From positions 38,135-102,134 of the forward strand of contig NZ_RJPZ01000003.1 in the NCBI RefSeq assembly GCF_003943615.1: a stretch of DNA of 64,000 nucleotides, written 5' to 3'. Origin of the DNA: Streptococcus australis (GTDB taxonomy: Bacteria > Bacillota > Bacilli > Lactobacillales > Streptococcaceae). A program made the translations under genes and the position numbers. The notes beneath the pieces were generated by a model, which ran no database searches, had not been told where the DNA came from, and worked only from the letters and a program-made list of their open reading frames with translations. Positions 6,853 through 17,530 of the stretch are shown piece by piece; within the stretch, counting starts at the first letter, position 1; every line of letters begins with the position of its first letter.

Positions 6853-8271
6853 CTAGTCACTCAAAGAGAAACGGTTGGTCATCAAGTTGCTTGCATCTAA
6901 TAAGACCTTATCCAACAAGCGATCCGTCGCTTCTTGAATCTGATCACTCATTTCCTGATTTTCTTTTTCAAAGTCAACAGTTTCCCCTGCCGCCAAGGCT
7001 AGGTCCACTCGTCCAATCCGGGCATGTCCAAGGGCCATAGTGCTTTCTTGGTAATCTTCTAAATCTCCAACATGATGACTATAGTGGGCATCTGCCAGAC
7101 CAGCAATAATTCGATTGGTCCAATAGAAAGAATTCGTCGTCACTTTTTCTGTTGTGTTGGCAAAATAATCCGGTGTCGTATCTACCTGCGTAAAGAAAGG
7201 AACGGCCGTATTGAAAGGCATAGACCCATAGCAAAGCCATTGAATTCCTGTTGTTTCTTGAGGACGATTTGGTCGCAATTGGAGAATAGCCGTCTGGCTA
7301 GTCCGGTTGATGCCAATGGTACGGAAGGTCCGACGACTTTGAGTATCCCCTTCTGAACCATAGGGGTCATAAACTGAATTCTGATAGTGACTGCTAAGGA
7401 CATATTTGACATCTTCAATCGTAATCTTGCGATAAGGTTTTTGACACCAAGGAAGGAAGAAGGAACGAGGATCTTGTTCCACTTCTGGGTTGAGGAAACG
7501 TTGAATATCCCAAGCACGTGGTGTGTTGTAATGACGGTCCTTGTCTCGCTGGCTACCAAAAGCATAACGAGGGTTAAAGGACGAACCATCGAAATCCAAG
7601 GCCAAGTGGTGACGTTCCACGAAATCTTTCAAGTCTGGATCACATAAAAACTCTTCCGGACGATCAAACTCAAAACGATCACTTCCCAATTGATTGGGAT
7701 TGGTCACATAGGCATCGTCAGGTACACGGCGGGCCATCCAGTGATGACCTCCGATGGTTTCCAACCACCAGATTTCATTAACATCGCTGATAGCCACTCC
7801 ATTAGACTCATAGGTCCCGTATTCCTCTAGGAGCTTCCCCAAGCGAAGCACTCCTTCACGAGCAGTCTGGACATAAGGAAGAACTAAGGTCAGCATATCT
7901 TCCTCTCCAATTCCACTTTCCACCAGAGGGTCCGCCCCCAGGACTCGGCTATTGGTCGTAATGGTCTCTGTCTCACTCATGGCCACATTGTAACGATTAA
8001 TCCCCGCTTCTCCCCAGATACCATCTTTTGGAATGGCATCCGGAACAGCTGTGTAACGAACAGGGTTATCTGGCAGGTCTATCTCAAAAGGAGATAGGAC
8101 CGACCGATAATGACGGGGTTGATCCTCTGGCTGAACAACGATAAATTTCTTAGGGGTAAATACTCCATTTTGAGAGTCTTCCGTGCGAGCTACAATGGTT
8201 GAACCATCATAACTGGCATCTTTTCCGACGAGTATAGTGGTACAAGAATCAGACGAACGATTAGGGGTCAT
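6853..8271 (-). CDS. C69-family dipeptidase (PepD type)
   Basis: 472 residues, N-terminal nucleophile hydrolase. The sequence opens MTPNRSSDS and then Cys10, followed by [10 protein letters not shown] and [11 protein letters not shown], which is the C69 signature in which autocatalytic removal of the short propeptide exposes the catalytic cysteine. Later blocks such as [22 protein letters not shown] fit the family. It hydrolyses dipeptides of broad specificity, useful for a proteolytic, amino-acid-requiring coccus. No Sec signal peptide is present, so it is likely cytosolic. Monocistronic between two terminators, with a minus-strand TATAAT about 35 bp upstream. Confidence 0.92.
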   Translation of the reverse strand: MTPNRSSDSCTTILVGKDASYDGSTIVARTEDSQNGVFTPKKFIVVQPEDQPRHYRSVLSPFEIDLPDNPVRYTAVPDAIPKDGIWGEAGINRYNVAMSETETITTNSRVLGADPLVESGIGEEDMLTLVLPYVQTAREGVLRLGKLLEEYGTYESNGVAISDVNEIWWLETIGGHHWMARRVPDDAYVTNPNQLGSDRFEFDRPEEFLCDPDLKDFVERHHLALDFDGSSFNPRYAFGSQRDKDRHYNTPRAWDIQRFLNPEVEQDPRSFFLPWCQKPYRKITIEDVKYVLSSHYQNSVYDPYGSEGDTQSRRTFRTIGINRTSQTAILQLRPNRPQETTGIQWLCYGSMPFNTAVPFFTQVDTTPDYFANTTEKVTTNSFYWTNRIIAGLADAHYSHHVGDLEDYQESTMALGHARIGRVDLALAAGETVDFEKENQEMSDQIQEATDRLLDKVLLDASNLMTNRFSLSD

Positions 8272-8311
8272 ATACTTTCCTTCTTTCCGTTTAAACTGAC
8301 TGTATTATAGC

Positions 8312-8338
8312 AAAAAGCGTGCCTGATTAAAAGGCACG
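8312..8338 (-). terminator. Terminator of mutS2
   Basis: Minus-strand CGTGCCT / AGGCACG stem (8318-8338) followed by TTTTT at 8312-8316, 14 bp after the mutS2 stop. Confidence 0.8.
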
Positions 8339-8351
8339 ACTGACTCTTTGC

Positions 8352-10688
8352 TTATTTAAAGGTCACAATTGTCGCTCCGCTTCCTCCTGCATTTTGAGGA
8401 GCGTACTCGAAGCTTTTGACATGCTTATTGCGACGGAGGTACTTGGTAACTCCTTCCCGGATGACCCCTGTTCCGATACCGTGGATGATATCGACTTGGG
8501 CCATATTATTGAGAAGGGCTTGGTCGATAAAGCTATCCAATTCTTCCATGGCTTCCTCATACCGTTTGCCACGAAGGTCCAATCGAGCCCGAGGCCCGTT
8601 GGTGTTGGAACGTTTGACTACGTGGACCTGGCGTTTTTTCGGTTGTGAAGCATCTTTTTCAGCTTTTAACAGATTAAATTCTTTTTCTTCCAAGGTCATC
8701 TTGATCAGTCCCACTTGGGCTTCCCAGCGACCATCCTTGAGCTGCTTAGTAAGACTTCCTCGTTGCCCATAGCTAATCACCAAGATCTCGTCTCCGACTT
8801 TTGGAGCACGGGCTTTCTTAGCCTGTTTCAAGACCTTGTTTTTCGATAGGTCGACCGTTTCTGGGGCCAATTTCTTCAACTGAGACTTGGCCTCAATAAT
8901 TTCATGGGGCTTGAGTTGCGATTTGGCATGGAGACCTTGTAAGATCTGATCGCTCTCTGCTAGAGCAAGATCCACAATTTCTTGCGCTTCTTTCCGCGCC
9001 TTGTTGAGCTCTGTTTCCCGCTCTCGGGTCAACTCATTATACAATTTCTTGAGGACGCGGTTGAATTTCAGATTTTCCTGTTCAACATCTCGGATGGACT
9101 CGAGTCGTTTGCGACTTTCTAGGGTCTGAGCTTCCAACTTTTCAATGATGCGGTTGACATCCCGATCCTGATTGGTCAACCCCTGCGCTTGACGAACAAT
9201 CACTTCTGACAAGCCTAGACGACGCGCGATTTCAAAGGCATTGGAACGTCCTGGTACCCCCTGCATAAACCGATAGGTCGGACGCAGGCTGTCCGTATCA
9301 AATTCCATGCTGGCATTTTGAACACCAAGTGTCTCAATCCCATAGGCCTTAAGTTCTGGATAGTGGGTGGTCGCCATGGTCTTGATCCCTCGTAAGCGGA
9401 GATCTTCTAGGATGGCGATCGCCAGTGAAGCCCCTTCCTGAGGATCCGTTCCAGCTCCCAACTCATCCAGCAAGACCAAGGATTCCTCATCGACCTGCTC
9501 CAAAATAGAGACAATATTGGTCATGTGACTGGAGAAGGTAGACAGGCTCTGCTCGATCGACTGCTCATCCCCGATATCAGAGAAGATTTGCGTGAAGACA
9601 GCTACCTTACTCCCAGCATCTGCTAGGATTGGCAAGCCCGACTGGGCCATTAATTGGGCTAGTCCCAGGGTCTTAAGCATGATGGTCTTCCCACCCGTAT
9701 TCGGTCCGGTAATCACAATCTCTGTGAGGTCTTTGCCAAAGTGGATATCATTGGGAACAGCCTGCTCAATCAAGGGATGGCGAACCTGCAAGAGCTGAAT
9801 CTCCCCTTGATCTGACAAGGTTGGAATAGTTCCTTTTCGGTCCTGTAAAAAGCGATGTTTGGCACGAACGAGGTCAATATGACCGATCAGCCAAGCATTG
9901 TTTCGGATTTCCCCCGCATGAGGACGAAGGAGGTTTGAAATTTCTTCCAAGATCCGGAGCATCTCGAAGCGTTCATCTGCACGATGGTTGGCAATCTCTT
10001 CATTAAGATTGACGACCGCCCGAGGTTCGATATAGACGGTATTTCCACTAGCTGAAATATCGTGCACCACACCGGCAATCCGATTGCGGTAGGTGTTTTT
10101 GACTGGCAAGACATTCCGTCCATTCCGGCTCGCTACGACCTGATCAGCCAGCATTTCGGACTTGGTCTTCAACAATTCTTGTAAAATGTCTCGCACTTGG
10201 TGTTCATTCTCTTGAATCCGTCGACGAATTTTTGCTAAGGTTTCACTGGCAAAGTTTTCAATAAATCCTGCCTCATTAATGGCATGGAGACTTCCCTGCA
10301 ACTGTGGAAGGTCGACTAGATTTTCAAATATCCGATCCAGTTTTTCCAAGCGGACATTTTCTAATTCATCATAAAAATTTCGCAATTCATGGGTCACGCG
10401 CAGGACTTTCTTCACCGCTAACAATTCATCGATATTGAGCGATGTTTCTAGTTCTAAACGCTTGGTCACTGGACGAATTTCTTGGATGGTGGGCACGCTA
10501 AAGTGCGGATGCTCCACAAATATCTGAGCCATATCCGCCATTTCAAGAAAGGCGGTTTCAATTGCTTCTTTTTTTGTAAGTGGGGCTAATTCCTGCAACT
10601 CCACTTCGCCCTGCTCCGTTTGCAAATAGGGCTCTACTAAGTTTTTGACTTTTTGAAACTCTAAGGTTTCGAGAATTTTTTGATTCAT
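8352..10688 (-). CDS. mutS2: Endonuclease MutS2
   Basis: 778 residues. Core and lever domains occupy the N-terminal ~300 residues. The MutS-type ATPase has Walker A GPNTGGKT at residues 328-335, a Walker B region ([13 protein letters not shown]) and the ABC-like signature region. A long coiled coil follows, and the C-terminal Smr nuclease domain carries LDLRG and HGIGTG. It lacks the mismatch-recognition domain of MutS. It suppresses recombination and, in Bacillus, rescues collided ribosomes. The ATG at 10688 matches the conserved [11 protein letters not shown] start. It probably forms one operon with the CvpA and zapA genes upstream. Confidence 0.96.
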   Translation of the reverse strand: MNQKILETLEFQKVKNLVEPYLQTEQGEVELQELAPLTKKEAIETAFLEMADMAQIFVEHPHFSVPTIQEIRPVTKRLELETSLNIDELLAVKKVLRVTHELRNFYDELENVRLEKLDRIFENLVDLPQLQGSLHAINEAGFIENFASETLAKIRRRIQENEHQVRDILQELLKTKSEMLADQVVASRNGRNVLPVKNTYRNRIAGVVHDISASGNTVYIEPRAVVNLNEEIANHRADERFEMLRILEEISNLLRPHAGEIRNNAWLIGHIDLVRAKHRFLQDRKGTIPTLSDQGEIQLLQVRHPLIEQAVPNDIHFGKDLTEIVITGPNTGGKTIMLKTLGLAQLMAQSGLPILADAGSKVAVFTQIFSDIGDEQSIEQSLSTFSSHMTNIVSILEQVDEESLVLLDELGAGTDPQEGASLAIAILEDLRLRGIKTMATTHYPELKAYGIETLGVQNASMEFDTDSLRPTYRFMQGVPGRSNAFEIARRLGLSEVIVRQAQGLTNQDRDVNRIIEKLEAQTLESRKRLESIRDVEQENLKFNRVLKKLYNELTRERETELNKARKEAQEIVDLALAESDQILQGLHAKSQLKPHEIIEAKSQLKKLAPETVDLSKNKVLKQAKKARAPKVGDEILVISYGQRGSLTKQLKDGRWEAQVGLIKMTLEEKEFNLLKAEKDASQPKKRQVHVVKRSNTNGPRARLDLRGKRYEEAMEELDSFIDQALLNNMAQVDIIHGIGTGVIREGVTKYLRRNKHVKSFEYAPQNAGGSGATIVTFK

Positions 10689-10784
10689 GTTTCTCCACAA
10701 CAGAAAAGGAGGCTGATTTTGGTTTGAGCCTCCCCTTCCTTTCTATAATAACTCTCATGAACTGTTAGACATGATGAGAAGTGA

Positions 10785-11339
10785 TTACGCACCTAAGATT
10801 TTTACAACCCAAAGTTGTTTCAAGAGGCCTGCTGTAAGGGGGCTATGCTGCACCATAAATCGAATGAGGAAACTTCCATGAAGTCGATCTTGAATGGCTG
10901 CCATGGGGATGGTTGACAAAATCGTGAATCCCATTTGCAGAACAAAGTAGGTTACTAGGACAGCTAGCACACCACTGGCAATCTGAAACGGATACTCCTC
11001 CCATTTTTCAGGCGTTGGAATCAAGGGAATAAAGAGTCCAATCACTCGACCTATCGCATAGACTAAAACAAACAAGATGAAGTAAGCCAAACCAGCGTAA
11101 AAAACTTTGTCTAAGTGAAAGAGTTGGTCTGCACCATAAAAATAGCTTTTTGAAGCTTGTGTTGCACTCGAAAATGGAATCCATAGACTAATGGTTTTTG
11201 CCAAGGACTGATAGCCTGATCCTGCGACCAACATGGCCACAATCATGGTTAAAAAATAATATCCTTGAAGCAAAATCCCTCGTGAATACCCAATATAAAA
11301 ACTCCAAGCTAGGATGAATAAAATCAGGATTGAAAACAT
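10785..11339 (-). CDS. CvpA family membrane protein
   Basis: 184 residues with about four transmembrane helices, beginning MFSILILFILAWSFYIGYSRG. This matches the colicin V production protein family, with the GYSRG turn after helix 1 and the later GRVIGLF segment. The physiological role in streptococci is not established. It sits 10 bp after zapA and about 97 bp before mutS2 in the same direction, an arrangement shared by many streptococci, so the three are likely co-transcribed. Confidence 0.88.
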   Translation of the reverse strand: MFSILILFILAWSFYIGYSRGILLQGYYFLTMIVAMLVAGSGYQSLAKTISLWIPFSSATQASKSYFYGADQLFHLDKVFYAGLAYFILFVLVYAIGRVIGLFIPLIPTPEKWEEYPFQIASGVLAVLVTYFVLQMGFTILSTIPMAAIQDRLHGSFLIRFMVQHSPLTAGLLKQLWVVKILGA

Positions 11340-11349
11340 GCAACTCCCC

Positions 11350-11640
11350 TTAATTAGATGATCTACCGACTAGGCCATCTAGGGCCTTGCGACGAAAATC
11401 TTCCAATTCTTTTTCCTTATCGTCAAACTCAATCTCACGACTCAATTGTGTTGACAAACTATTGATTGCTAGTAAAATGGCCAGGGTCTCATCATCAGCA
11501 GCTGGCATTTGTTCTTTAATCGCTTCATATTTTTCTTTCGCGACCCGTTCAACCTCTTCCATAAAGAGATTATCATGATTAGTTGTAAGAGTCAGCGATT
11601 TATTACCGAAAGTAAATTTGTATCTATTTAAGCTGGACAT
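11350..11640 (-). CDS. zapA: Cell division protein ZapA
   Basis: 96 residues. The N-terminal RYKFTFGNKSLTLTTNHDNLFMEEVERVAKEKY strand-helix unit and the C-terminal coiled coil (LLAINSLSTQLSREIEFDDKEKELEDFRRKAL) match ZapA, which bundles FtsZ filaments at midcell. Location beside the CvpA gene and mutS2 and divergent from rnhC is the same as in pneumococcus, where this gene was shown to encode ZapA. The ATG at 11640 is chosen because AGGTGA lies 5-6 bp upstream; a GTG 9 bp earlier lies within that RBS. Confidence 0.85.
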   Translation of the reverse strand: MSSLNRYKFTFGNKSLTLTTNHDNLFMEEVERVAKEKYEAIKEQMPAADDETLAILLAINSLSTQLSREIEFDDKEKELEDFRRKALDGLVGRSSN

Positions 11641-11792
11641 AAAAATCACCTCACGATATTATATCAAAATCTAGCCCGCTTGTCAGTAGGAAAATCCCCT
11701 TCCCATAGGAAATACCGAAGCACTAGGACCACGGTTTAACTTTTTTCGACTCAAGCGTGATACAATAGAGAAAGTAGGAAAGGACGTGTAAA

Positions 11793-12272
11793 ATGACTAT
11801 CTATGATTTCACCGTAATGGCCCAAGATGGGAGCCCCTTCTCCCTCGAAGCATATCGAGGCCAAGTACTCCTCATCGTCAATACTGCAACCGGTTGTGGG
11901 CTTACGCCTCAATACCAGGGATTACAAGAGCTCTATGAGCGCTACCATGACCAAGGATTTGAAATCCTTGACTTTCCATGTAATCAATTTATGGGCCAAG
12001 CACCGGGTAGTGCGGAAGAGATTAATCAATTTTGTAGCCTCCATTACCAAACCAGCTTCCCACGCTTTGCAAAAATTAAAGTCAATGGGAAAGAAGCCAG
12101 CCCCCTCTACCAATGGTTAAAAGAACAAGCTAATGGTCCCTTGGGCTCCCGCATTGAATGGAATTTCGCCAAATTCTTGATCAATCGCCAAGGCCAAGTT
12201 ATCCACCGCTTCTCTTCAAAAACTGATCCTCAAGCAATTGAAGCAAGCCTAAAAGAAGTTCTTTCAGACTAA
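11793..12272 (+). CDS. Glutathione peroxidase family thiol peroxidase
   Basis: 159 residues. The active-site block NTATGCGLTPQY carries a cysteine in place of selenocysteine, followed by FPCNQF and WNFAKFLI, which are the three family signatures with the Gln and Trp of the catalytic tetrad. Cys-type bacterial enzymes usually take electrons from thioredoxin rather than glutathione, and trxA lies near the start of this window. The role is cytosolic peroxide detoxification in a catalase-negative organism. A TACAAT -10 at about 11760 and an AGGAAAGG RBS precede the start. It is divergent from zapA. Confidence 0.94.
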   Translation: MTIYDFTVMAQDGSPFSLEAYRGQVLLIVNTATGCGLTPQYQGLQELYERYHDQGFEILDFPCNQFMGQAPGSAEEINQFCSLHYQTSFPRFAKIKVNGKEASPLYQWLKEQANGPLGSRIEWNFAKFLINRQGQVIHRFSSKTDPQAIEASLKEVLSD

Positions 12273-12327
12273 ATTCGGCTGGTCTTTTTCTGGCCTTTCA
12301 TCTAGCTTTTATGATACAATAAGGGCT

Positions 12328-13218
12328 ATGGAAACAATTACATTGTCCCCTCAAAACGAGGACATCCAAGCATTTGTTCGTCAGCACCAAGACCATCTGC
12401 TACCTTCAAAAAATCCATATATCCGTTATTTTTTCAAGGCACCTGGTGCAACCATTTCGATTTACACATCAGGAAAGGTTGTCCTACAAGGTAGTCAGGC
12501 GACGCGCTATGCTGCCTTCTTCGGTTACCAACAAGATCCGATAGACCAAGCACTTGCCGGACAAGACTTCCCCTTAATCGGAACGGATGAAGTTGGAAAC
12601 GGTTCTTACTTTGGAGGGCTTGCCGTCGTAGCTTCACTGGTCAGCCCGGAGCAACATGCCCGCTTAAAAAGTCTAGGAGTTGGGGATTCTAAGACCTTAG
12701 ATGATCGAAAAATTCGAGCTCTCGCACCGATCCTCAAAAAAGAAATCCCGCATCAGGCCTTACTGCTGACACCTAAAAAATACAATCAGGTCATCGCCTC
12801 TGGCTACAATGCGGTATCTGTCAAGGTTGCTCTTCACAATCAAGCCATTTTTTTGCTCTTGCAACAAGGGACAAAAGCTCAAAAGATTGTAGTCGATGCC
12901 TTTACGACCAAGAAAAACTATGATCGCTATGTTCAAGCAGAAGCGAATCAGGTCCCACAAGTCGTCACCCTAGAAGAGAAGGCCGAAGGAAAATACTTGG
13001 CAGTAGCTGTGAGTTCCATTATTGCCCGTGACCTCTTCCTCCAAAATCTGGAAGATTTGAGTCAAGAACTCGGCTACACCCTTCCTAGTGGGGCTGGTGC
13101 GCCCTCAGACAAGGTAGCTGCTCAACTTTTAAAGGCCTATGGCATTCAAGCCCTTGACTACAGTGCCAAACTTCATTTTAAAAATACAGAAAAAGCAAAA
13201 AAATTGATAGAAAGATAA
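12328..13218 (+). CDS. rnhC: Ribonuclease HIII
   Basis: 296 residues, the RNase HIII size. The N-terminal ~80 residues form the TBP-like substrate-binding domain specific to HIII. The catalytic domain begins IGTDEVGNGSYFGG (first Asp and Glu), followed by GVGDSK and VVDAF, giving the DEDE metal centre. It removes RNA from RNA-DNA hybrids, including R-loops and embedded ribonucleotides. The start is preceded by AAGGG only 2 bp before the ATG and by a TACAAT -10, so the leader is very short. lepB starts 3 bp after the stop, so the two are co-transcribed. Confidence 0.96.
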   Translation: METITLSPQNEDIQAFVRQHQDHLLPSKNPYIRYFFKAPGATISIYTSGKVVLQGSQATRYAAFFGYQQDPIDQALAGQDFPLIGTDEVGNGSYFGGLAVVASLVSPEQHARLKSLGVGDSKTLDDRKIRALAPILKKEIPHQALLLTPKKYNQVIASGYNAVSVKVALHNQAIFLLLQQGTKAQKIVVDAFTTKKNYDRYVQAEANQVPQVVTLEEKAEGKYLAVAVSSIIARDLFLQNLEDLSQELGYTLPSGAGAPSDKVAAQLLKAYGIQALDYSAKLHFKNTEKAKKLIER

Positions 13219-13221
13219 AGC

Positions 13222-13860
13222 ATGAAACGTTCAAAAAAATCAACTAATCCAGTCCGTTCTTTCCTGAAAGAATGGGCGCTCTTCGGCCTCATTATTGGAG
13301 GCATTATTCTCTCTCGTATTTATCTGTGGACGCCTGTCCGTGTCGATGGCCATTCTATGGATCCGACCTTGGCAGATAGTGAATACCTTCTCGTTATCAA
13401 TAAACTGCCTATCGACCGTTTTGATATCGTAGTCGCTAGTGAAACAGATAATGGAAAAACCAAAGAAATCGTTAAACGGGTCATTGGACTCCCTGGTGAA
13501 ACCATCGAGTACAAAAACGATGTCCTCTATATCAACGGCAAAGAAACTGACGAGCCTTACTTGAAAGACTACATTCAAAAATTTAAAGAAGATAAATTGC
13601 AATCAACCTATTCTGGAAAAGGGTTCGAAGAAAATGGAGAGCTCTTCCGCCAAATGGCACAGATTGCCGAAGCTTTCACCGTTGATAAAGATGGAAGTGC
13701 GACCTTCACGAAAAAGCTCTTGGATGATGAGTATCTACTCCTTGGTGATGATCGAATCGTTTCAAAAGATAGCCGCCAGGTGGGGGCTTTCAAGAAGGAA
13801 CAAATCAAAGGGGAAGCCGTCCTTCGCCTCTGGCCACTCCTTCCATTCCAGACTTATTAA
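13222..13860 (+). CDS. lepB: Signal peptidase I
   Basis: 212 residues. It has a short basic N-terminus, one membrane anchor (WALFGLIIGGIILSRIYLW), then the catalytic serine in GHSMDPTL and the general-base lysine in EIVKRVIGLPGE, with the C-terminal GDDR motif (LLGDDRIVSKDSR). The active site faces the outside and cleaves Sec signal peptides of exported proteins. It is co-transcribed with rnhC (3-bp gap), as in other streptococci. The neighbouring order rnhC-lepB-recD2 is conserved in the genus. Confidence 0.96.
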   Translation: MKRSKKSTNPVRSFLKEWALFGLIIGGIILSRIYLWTPVRVDGHSMDPTLADSEYLLVINKLPIDRFDIVVASETDNGKTKEIVKRVIGLPGETIEYKNDVLYINGKETDEPYLKDYIQKFKEDKLQSTYSGKGFEENGELFRQMAQIAEAFTVDKDGSATFTKKLLDDEYLLLGDDRIVSKDSRQVGAFKKEQIKGEAVLRLWPLLPFQTY

Positions 13861-13868
13861 CCCATGAT

Positions 13869-13900
13869 GAGGTTGGGACTCTTGTTCCAATCTCTTTCAA
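13869..13900 (+). terminator. Hairpin after lepB
   Basis: GAGGTTGGGAC (13869-13879), loop TCTT, GTTCCAATCTC (13884-13894), then TTT. The stem resembles one end of the 175-bp repeats at 35198 and 49029 (GAG..TGGGAC), suggesting it may be a solo repeat end that now acts as a terminator. Confidence 0.55.
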
Positions 13901-13953
13901 TATCTTCATGAGAGATAAGCTCTCTCAGACCATTACTTAAAAGGAAACTCTGC

Positions 13954-16389
13954 ATGGAATACTATTTCTCAGGAACCATTGAGCGGGTCATTTTTGAAAA
14001 TCAAAGTAGTTTTTTCCGTATCTTATTGTTGGATATCAATGATACAGATGCAGAGGACTATGATAACTTTGAAATTATCGTCACTGGAACGATGGCAGAT
14101 ATCGTCGAAGGAGAAGATTATACCTTCTGGGGAGAACTGGTCCATCATCCGAAATATGGCCAACAGTTGCAAATGAATCGCTATGAACGAGCCAAACCCA
14201 CTAGCAAAGGCTTGGTGAAATACTTTTCTAGCGACCATTTTAAAGGGATCGGACTCAAAACGGCCAAAAAAATCGTGGATCTCTATGGCGAGGATACCAT
14301 TGATAAAATACTGCAAGCACCTGAAAAGCTAGCCTCCATCTCCGGACTTTCTAAAAAGAATCGCGAGGCCTTTGTCGAAAAACTACAGCTCAACTATGGT
14401 ACGGAACGGGTCCTCGCCCAACTTGCTAACTATGGCATCCCTAATAAACTAGCCTTCCAAATCCAGGATTTCTACAAGGAAGAAACCTTGCAAATCGTCG
14501 AATCAGCTCCTTATCAACTGGTCGAAGATATTCAAGGAATGGGCTTTAAAATTGCCGACCAATTAGCAGAAGAATTAGGGATTGCCAGTGATGCTCCTGA
14601 ACGCTTCCGAGCTGGACTAGTCCATAGTCTTTTAACCCTCTCCTTAGAAACAGGGGACACCTACGTTGAAGCCAAAGAATTGCTCCAAGCCACCATCCAA
14701 CTCTTAGAAGCATCTCGTCCAGTCGAGCTCGATCCAGCCAGCGTCGCCCAAGAATTGGCCAGTCTCATTGAAGAAGACAAGGTGCAAAACATTGACACTA
14801 AGATTTTCAACAACAGCCTCTTCTTTGCAGAAGAAGGGATCCGAAGCCATATCGGTCGCCTGCTAGAAAAAGGAAAGCAAGAATCTTTCGAAGCAGAAAA
14901 AATCGAACAAACGATCGATGACATTGAAGAAGATCTCCATATCCACTACGACCCTATCCAACGGAAGGCTATCCAGGAAGCCATCCAGCAAAAGGTCTTC
15001 GTGCTAACAGGTGGACCAGGAACAGGGAAAACAACCGTTATCAATGGAATTATCGGAACCTATGCCCGTCTGCACCAATTGGATCTTCGGAAAAAATCTC
15101 AATTACCAATCCTCTTAGCTGCTCCAACCGGTCGAGCAGCCCGTCGAATGAGTGAACTGACAGGTCTTCCGAGCGCCACTATTCATCGTCACTTAGGAAT
15201 GACGGGAGACGACGACACGAGTCACTTGGACGATTATCTCGATGCGGATTTTGTCATTGTCGATGAATTCTCTATGGTGGATACTTGGCTGGCCAATCAG
15301 CTCTTCAGCAATATCTCTTCCAATACCAAGCTCTTAATCGTTGGAGATGCCGATCAGCTTCCTTCTGTGAGTCCTGGACAAGTCTTGTCCGATCTCCTAC
15401 AGATCCCCAGCATCCCTCAAGTCAAACTGGAACACATCTTCCGTCAAAGTGAAGATTCGACTATCGTCACTTTGGCCAGTCAGATTCGCAAAGGCCAACT
15501 GCCTCCTGATTTCACAGAGAAAAAACCTGATCGTTCCTACTTTGAAGCGCCGAGTGAGCTCATCGCTCCCATGATTGAAAAAATCACCAGCGCTGCCCTT
15601 CGCAACGGCATTCCGGCTCGAGACATCCAGGTCCTCGCTCCGATGTATCGAGGTTCTGCAGGCATTGACCAGATTAACAGTCTCATGCAAGAGCTTCTCA
15701 ATCCATTAGAAACGGGTGCTCTATTCTTTCAAGCACTGGACTGCCAGTATCGAAATGGTGACAAGGTCATCCACCTGGTCAATGATGCCGAAAGCAATGT
15801 CTTTAACGGAGATATTGGCTACATCACCGACCTCTTGCCAGCTAAATATACCGAATCCAAGCAAGATGAACTCACCATCCAATTTGATGGCAATGAATTG
15901 GTCTACCCCCGCAATGAATGGTACAAGATTCGCCTGGCTTATGCCATGAGCATCCACAAGTCACAGGGAAGCGAATTTCCTGTGGTCATCCTTCCTCTGA
16001 CCAATCAGAGCCGCCGCATGCTCCAACGCAATCTGATCTACACAGCCATTACCCGTTCGAAAAGCAAACTCATCCTCCTGGGAGAATACACCGCATTTGA
16101 CTTTGCGACAAAGAATACTGGAACTGCTCGCAAAACCTATCTGATTGAGCGTTTTTCGGACGGAATCCCTCAAGGTAGAGACTCTTCCTCACATAGCCCT
16201 GTCCACCTAGAAAAGCCCATAAAAAAAACAGAGCCCCAAAAGGAGCTCGTCTCAGTTGAAAACCACTCTGACTCATCTGCTTCTCCAGCTTCTCAGCAAG
16301 GCTATCGATTAACAGAGGACAATTACTTAAGCATTGATCCCATGATTGGCCTCACCGAGGAAGAGATTCAACAGTTTTTCAAAAACTAG
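13954..16389 (+). CDS. recD2: RecD2 superfamily 1B helicase
   Basis: 811 residues. The N-terminal extension (~residues 1-300) contains an OB-like part and helix-hairpin-helix repeats (LKTAKKIVDLYG, ISGLSKKNREAF) that define RecD2 rather than RecBCD-type RecD. Walker A is GGPGTGKTT, Walker B is VIVDEFSM, and late helicase motifs include MSIHKSQGSEF and YTAITRSKSKL. It is a 5'-3' DNA helicase acting in repair and replication-fork stability in bacteria lacking RecBCD. The last ~60 residues are Ser/Lys/Glu rich and probably disordered. It is followed by the terminator shared with dinB. Confidence 0.95.
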   Translation: MEYYFSGTIERVIFENQSSFFRILLLDINDTDAEDYDNFEIIVTGTMADIVEGEDYTFWGELVHHPKYGQQLQMNRYERAKPTSKGLVKYFSSDHFKGIGLKTAKKIVDLYGEDTIDKILQAPEKLASISGLSKKNREAFVEKLQLNYGTERVLAQLANYGIPNKLAFQIQDFYKEETLQIVESAPYQLVEDIQGMGFKIADQLAEELGIASDAPERFRAGLVHSLLTLSLETGDTYVEAKELLQATIQLLEASRPVELDPASVAQELASLIEEDKVQNIDTKIFNNSLFFAEEGIRSHIGRLLEKGKQESFEAEKIEQTIDDIEEDLHIHYDPIQRKAIQEAIQQKVFVLTGGPGTGKTTVINGIIGTYARLHQLDLRKKSQLPILLAAPTGRAARRMSELTGLPSATIHRHLGMTGDDDTSHLDDYLDADFVIVDEFSMVDTWLANQLFSNISSNTKLLIVGDADQLPSVSPGQVLSDLLQIPSIPQVKLEHIFRQSEDSTIVTLASQIRKGQLPPDFTEKKPDRSYFEAPSELIAPMIEKITSAALRNGIPARDIQVLAPMYRGSAGIDQINSLMQELLNPLETGALFFQALDCQYRNGDKVIHLVNDAESNVFNGDIGYITDLLPAKYTESKQDELTIQFDGNELVYPRNEWYKIRLAYAMSIHKSQGSEFPVVILPLTNQSRRMLQRNLIYTAITRSKSKLILLGEYTAFDFATKNTGTARKTYLIERFSDGIPQGRDSSSHSPVHLEKPIKKTEPQKELVSVENHSDSSASPASQQGYRLTEDNYLSIDPMIGLTEEEIQQFFKN

Positions 16390-16392
16390 CTA

Positions 16393-16430
16393 AAAATTCC
16401 CCGTAGGTCAAGTATACCTACGGGGTTTCT
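16393..16430. terminator. Bidirectional terminator between recD2 and dinB
   Basis: Perfect 10-bp stem CCCCGTAGGT / ACCTACGGGG with a 7-nt loop (16399-16425), with an A-run on the left and T-rich sequence on the right. The dinB stop codon (16418-16420) and its last codons lie inside the stem. Confidence 0.85.
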
Positions 16431-17530
16431 TCTATTAGAGATCCTTCATGGGTTTCCCGAGACTCGGAAGAAAAATTAGTGAGGGTCACCCCTAAAAGGC
16501 GAATACCTGAGGAGTTACTTTCTAGGCTCTGGTAGAGCTCCTGGGCCAGTCTCTGAATGACTTCAGGGTCTCTGGTTGCTTCCTCTAAACTTCGTCTCTT
16601 GGTCAAGGTCGTAAAATCGGCATAACGAATCTTGATCACCAAGGTCTTACCAATTTTCTGATGCTTGGCCAAACTGTTCGCTACCTTTTCAGATAGGTTG
16701 GTTAATTCTTTTAGCACATCATCCTCGGCCACCAGCAATTTTCGATAGGTGCGTTCCTTCCCAATGGACTTGCGAATGCGATTGCTCTTAACCGGACTAT
16801 TATGAATCCCCCGAGCCTTTCGATAGAGATCAAAACCAAAACGACCGAAGTGATCGATGAGAGTCATTTCCGGCACTTCTAAGAGATCTGCACCAGTATA
16901 AATTCCCAAATCATGAAGTCGCTCCACTGTCCGTTTCCCCACACCATGAAACTTAGCAACATCCAGCTGACTTAAAAAGTCTTGAGCTTGCTCGGGTAAA
17001 ATGACGGTCAGTCCCTGAGGCTTCTGGTAATCACTGGCAATTTTTGCTAGAAACTTATTGTAGGAAACTCCGGCAGAAGCAGTTAGGTGCAATTCATTCC
17101 AAATAGCATGCTGAATCAAGCGAGCTACCTTGACAGCAGACTGAAGACCAAGCTTATTGTTGGTCACATCCAGATAGGCTTCATCAATGCTCATAGGCTC
17201 AATCAGATCGGTGTAGCGTTTAAATATTTCTCTGACTTGGAGACCGACTGCCTGGTACTTCTCGTAGTTTCCAGGGATGAAAACTGCCTGAGGACACCGT
17301 TCATAGGCCTCTTTGGAACTCATAGCCGAATGGACACCATATTTTCTGGCTTCGTAATTACAAGTCGACACCACTCCTCTTCCGCCAGACAAACGGGGAT
17401 CATGGCCAATAATGACAGGCTTTCCCTTCAATTCAGGATGGTCACGCTCTTCAACGGACGCAAAAAAGGCATCCATATCGATATGAATGATTTTACGGCT
17501 CGTATCATTGACTAAAGGAAATATGAGCAT
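16418..17530 (-). CDS. dinB: DNA polymerase IV
   Basis: Y-family translesion polymerase, 370 residues. It has the palm motif [20 protein letters not shown] (catalytic Asp), [10 protein letters not shown] (catalytic Asp-Glu), the helix-hairpin-helix [12 protein letters not shown] and a little-finger domain in the C-terminal third. It copies past lesions and raises mutation frequency. The ATG at 17530 follows AGGAGG at 6 bp; a TTG two codons earlier is less likely. No clamp-binding motif is obvious at the C-terminus, which ends in the terminator stem. Single-gene unit, convergent with recD2. Confidence 0.95.
   Translation of the reverse strand: MLIFPLVNDTSRKIIHIDMDAFFASVEERDHPELKGKPVIIGHDPRLSGGRGVVSTCNYEARKYGVHSAMSSKEAYERCPQAVFIPGNYEKYQAVGLQVREIFKRYTDLIEPMSIDEAYLDVTNNKLGLQSAVKVARLIQHAIWNELHLTASAGVSYNKFLAKIASDYQKPQGLTVILPEQAQDFLSQLDVAKFHGVGKRTVERLHDLGIYTGADLLEVPEMTLIDHFGRFGFDLYRKARGIHNSPVKSNRIRKSIGKERTYRKLLVAEDDVLKELTNLSEKVANSLAKHQKIGKTLVIKIRYADFTTLTKRRSLEEATRDPEVIQRLAQELYQSLESNSSGIRLLGVTLTNFSSESRETHEGSLIEETP

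Noticed and set aside
7182-7589. 135-codon ORF in an alternative minus-strand frame inside the C69 dipeptidase gene
   Set aside because: Lies wholly in another frame of a well-supported gene, with no RBS and low-complexity, non-protein-like sequence.
8416-8772. 118-codon ORF antisense to the mutS2 Smr domain
   Set aside because: No RBS or family features; the sense strand encodes an intact Smr domain.
13861-13953. Third full copy of the 175-bp MITE-like repeat
   Set aside because: Only a ~26-bp stem resembles one end; no internal palindrome, so it is listed just as a hairpin.
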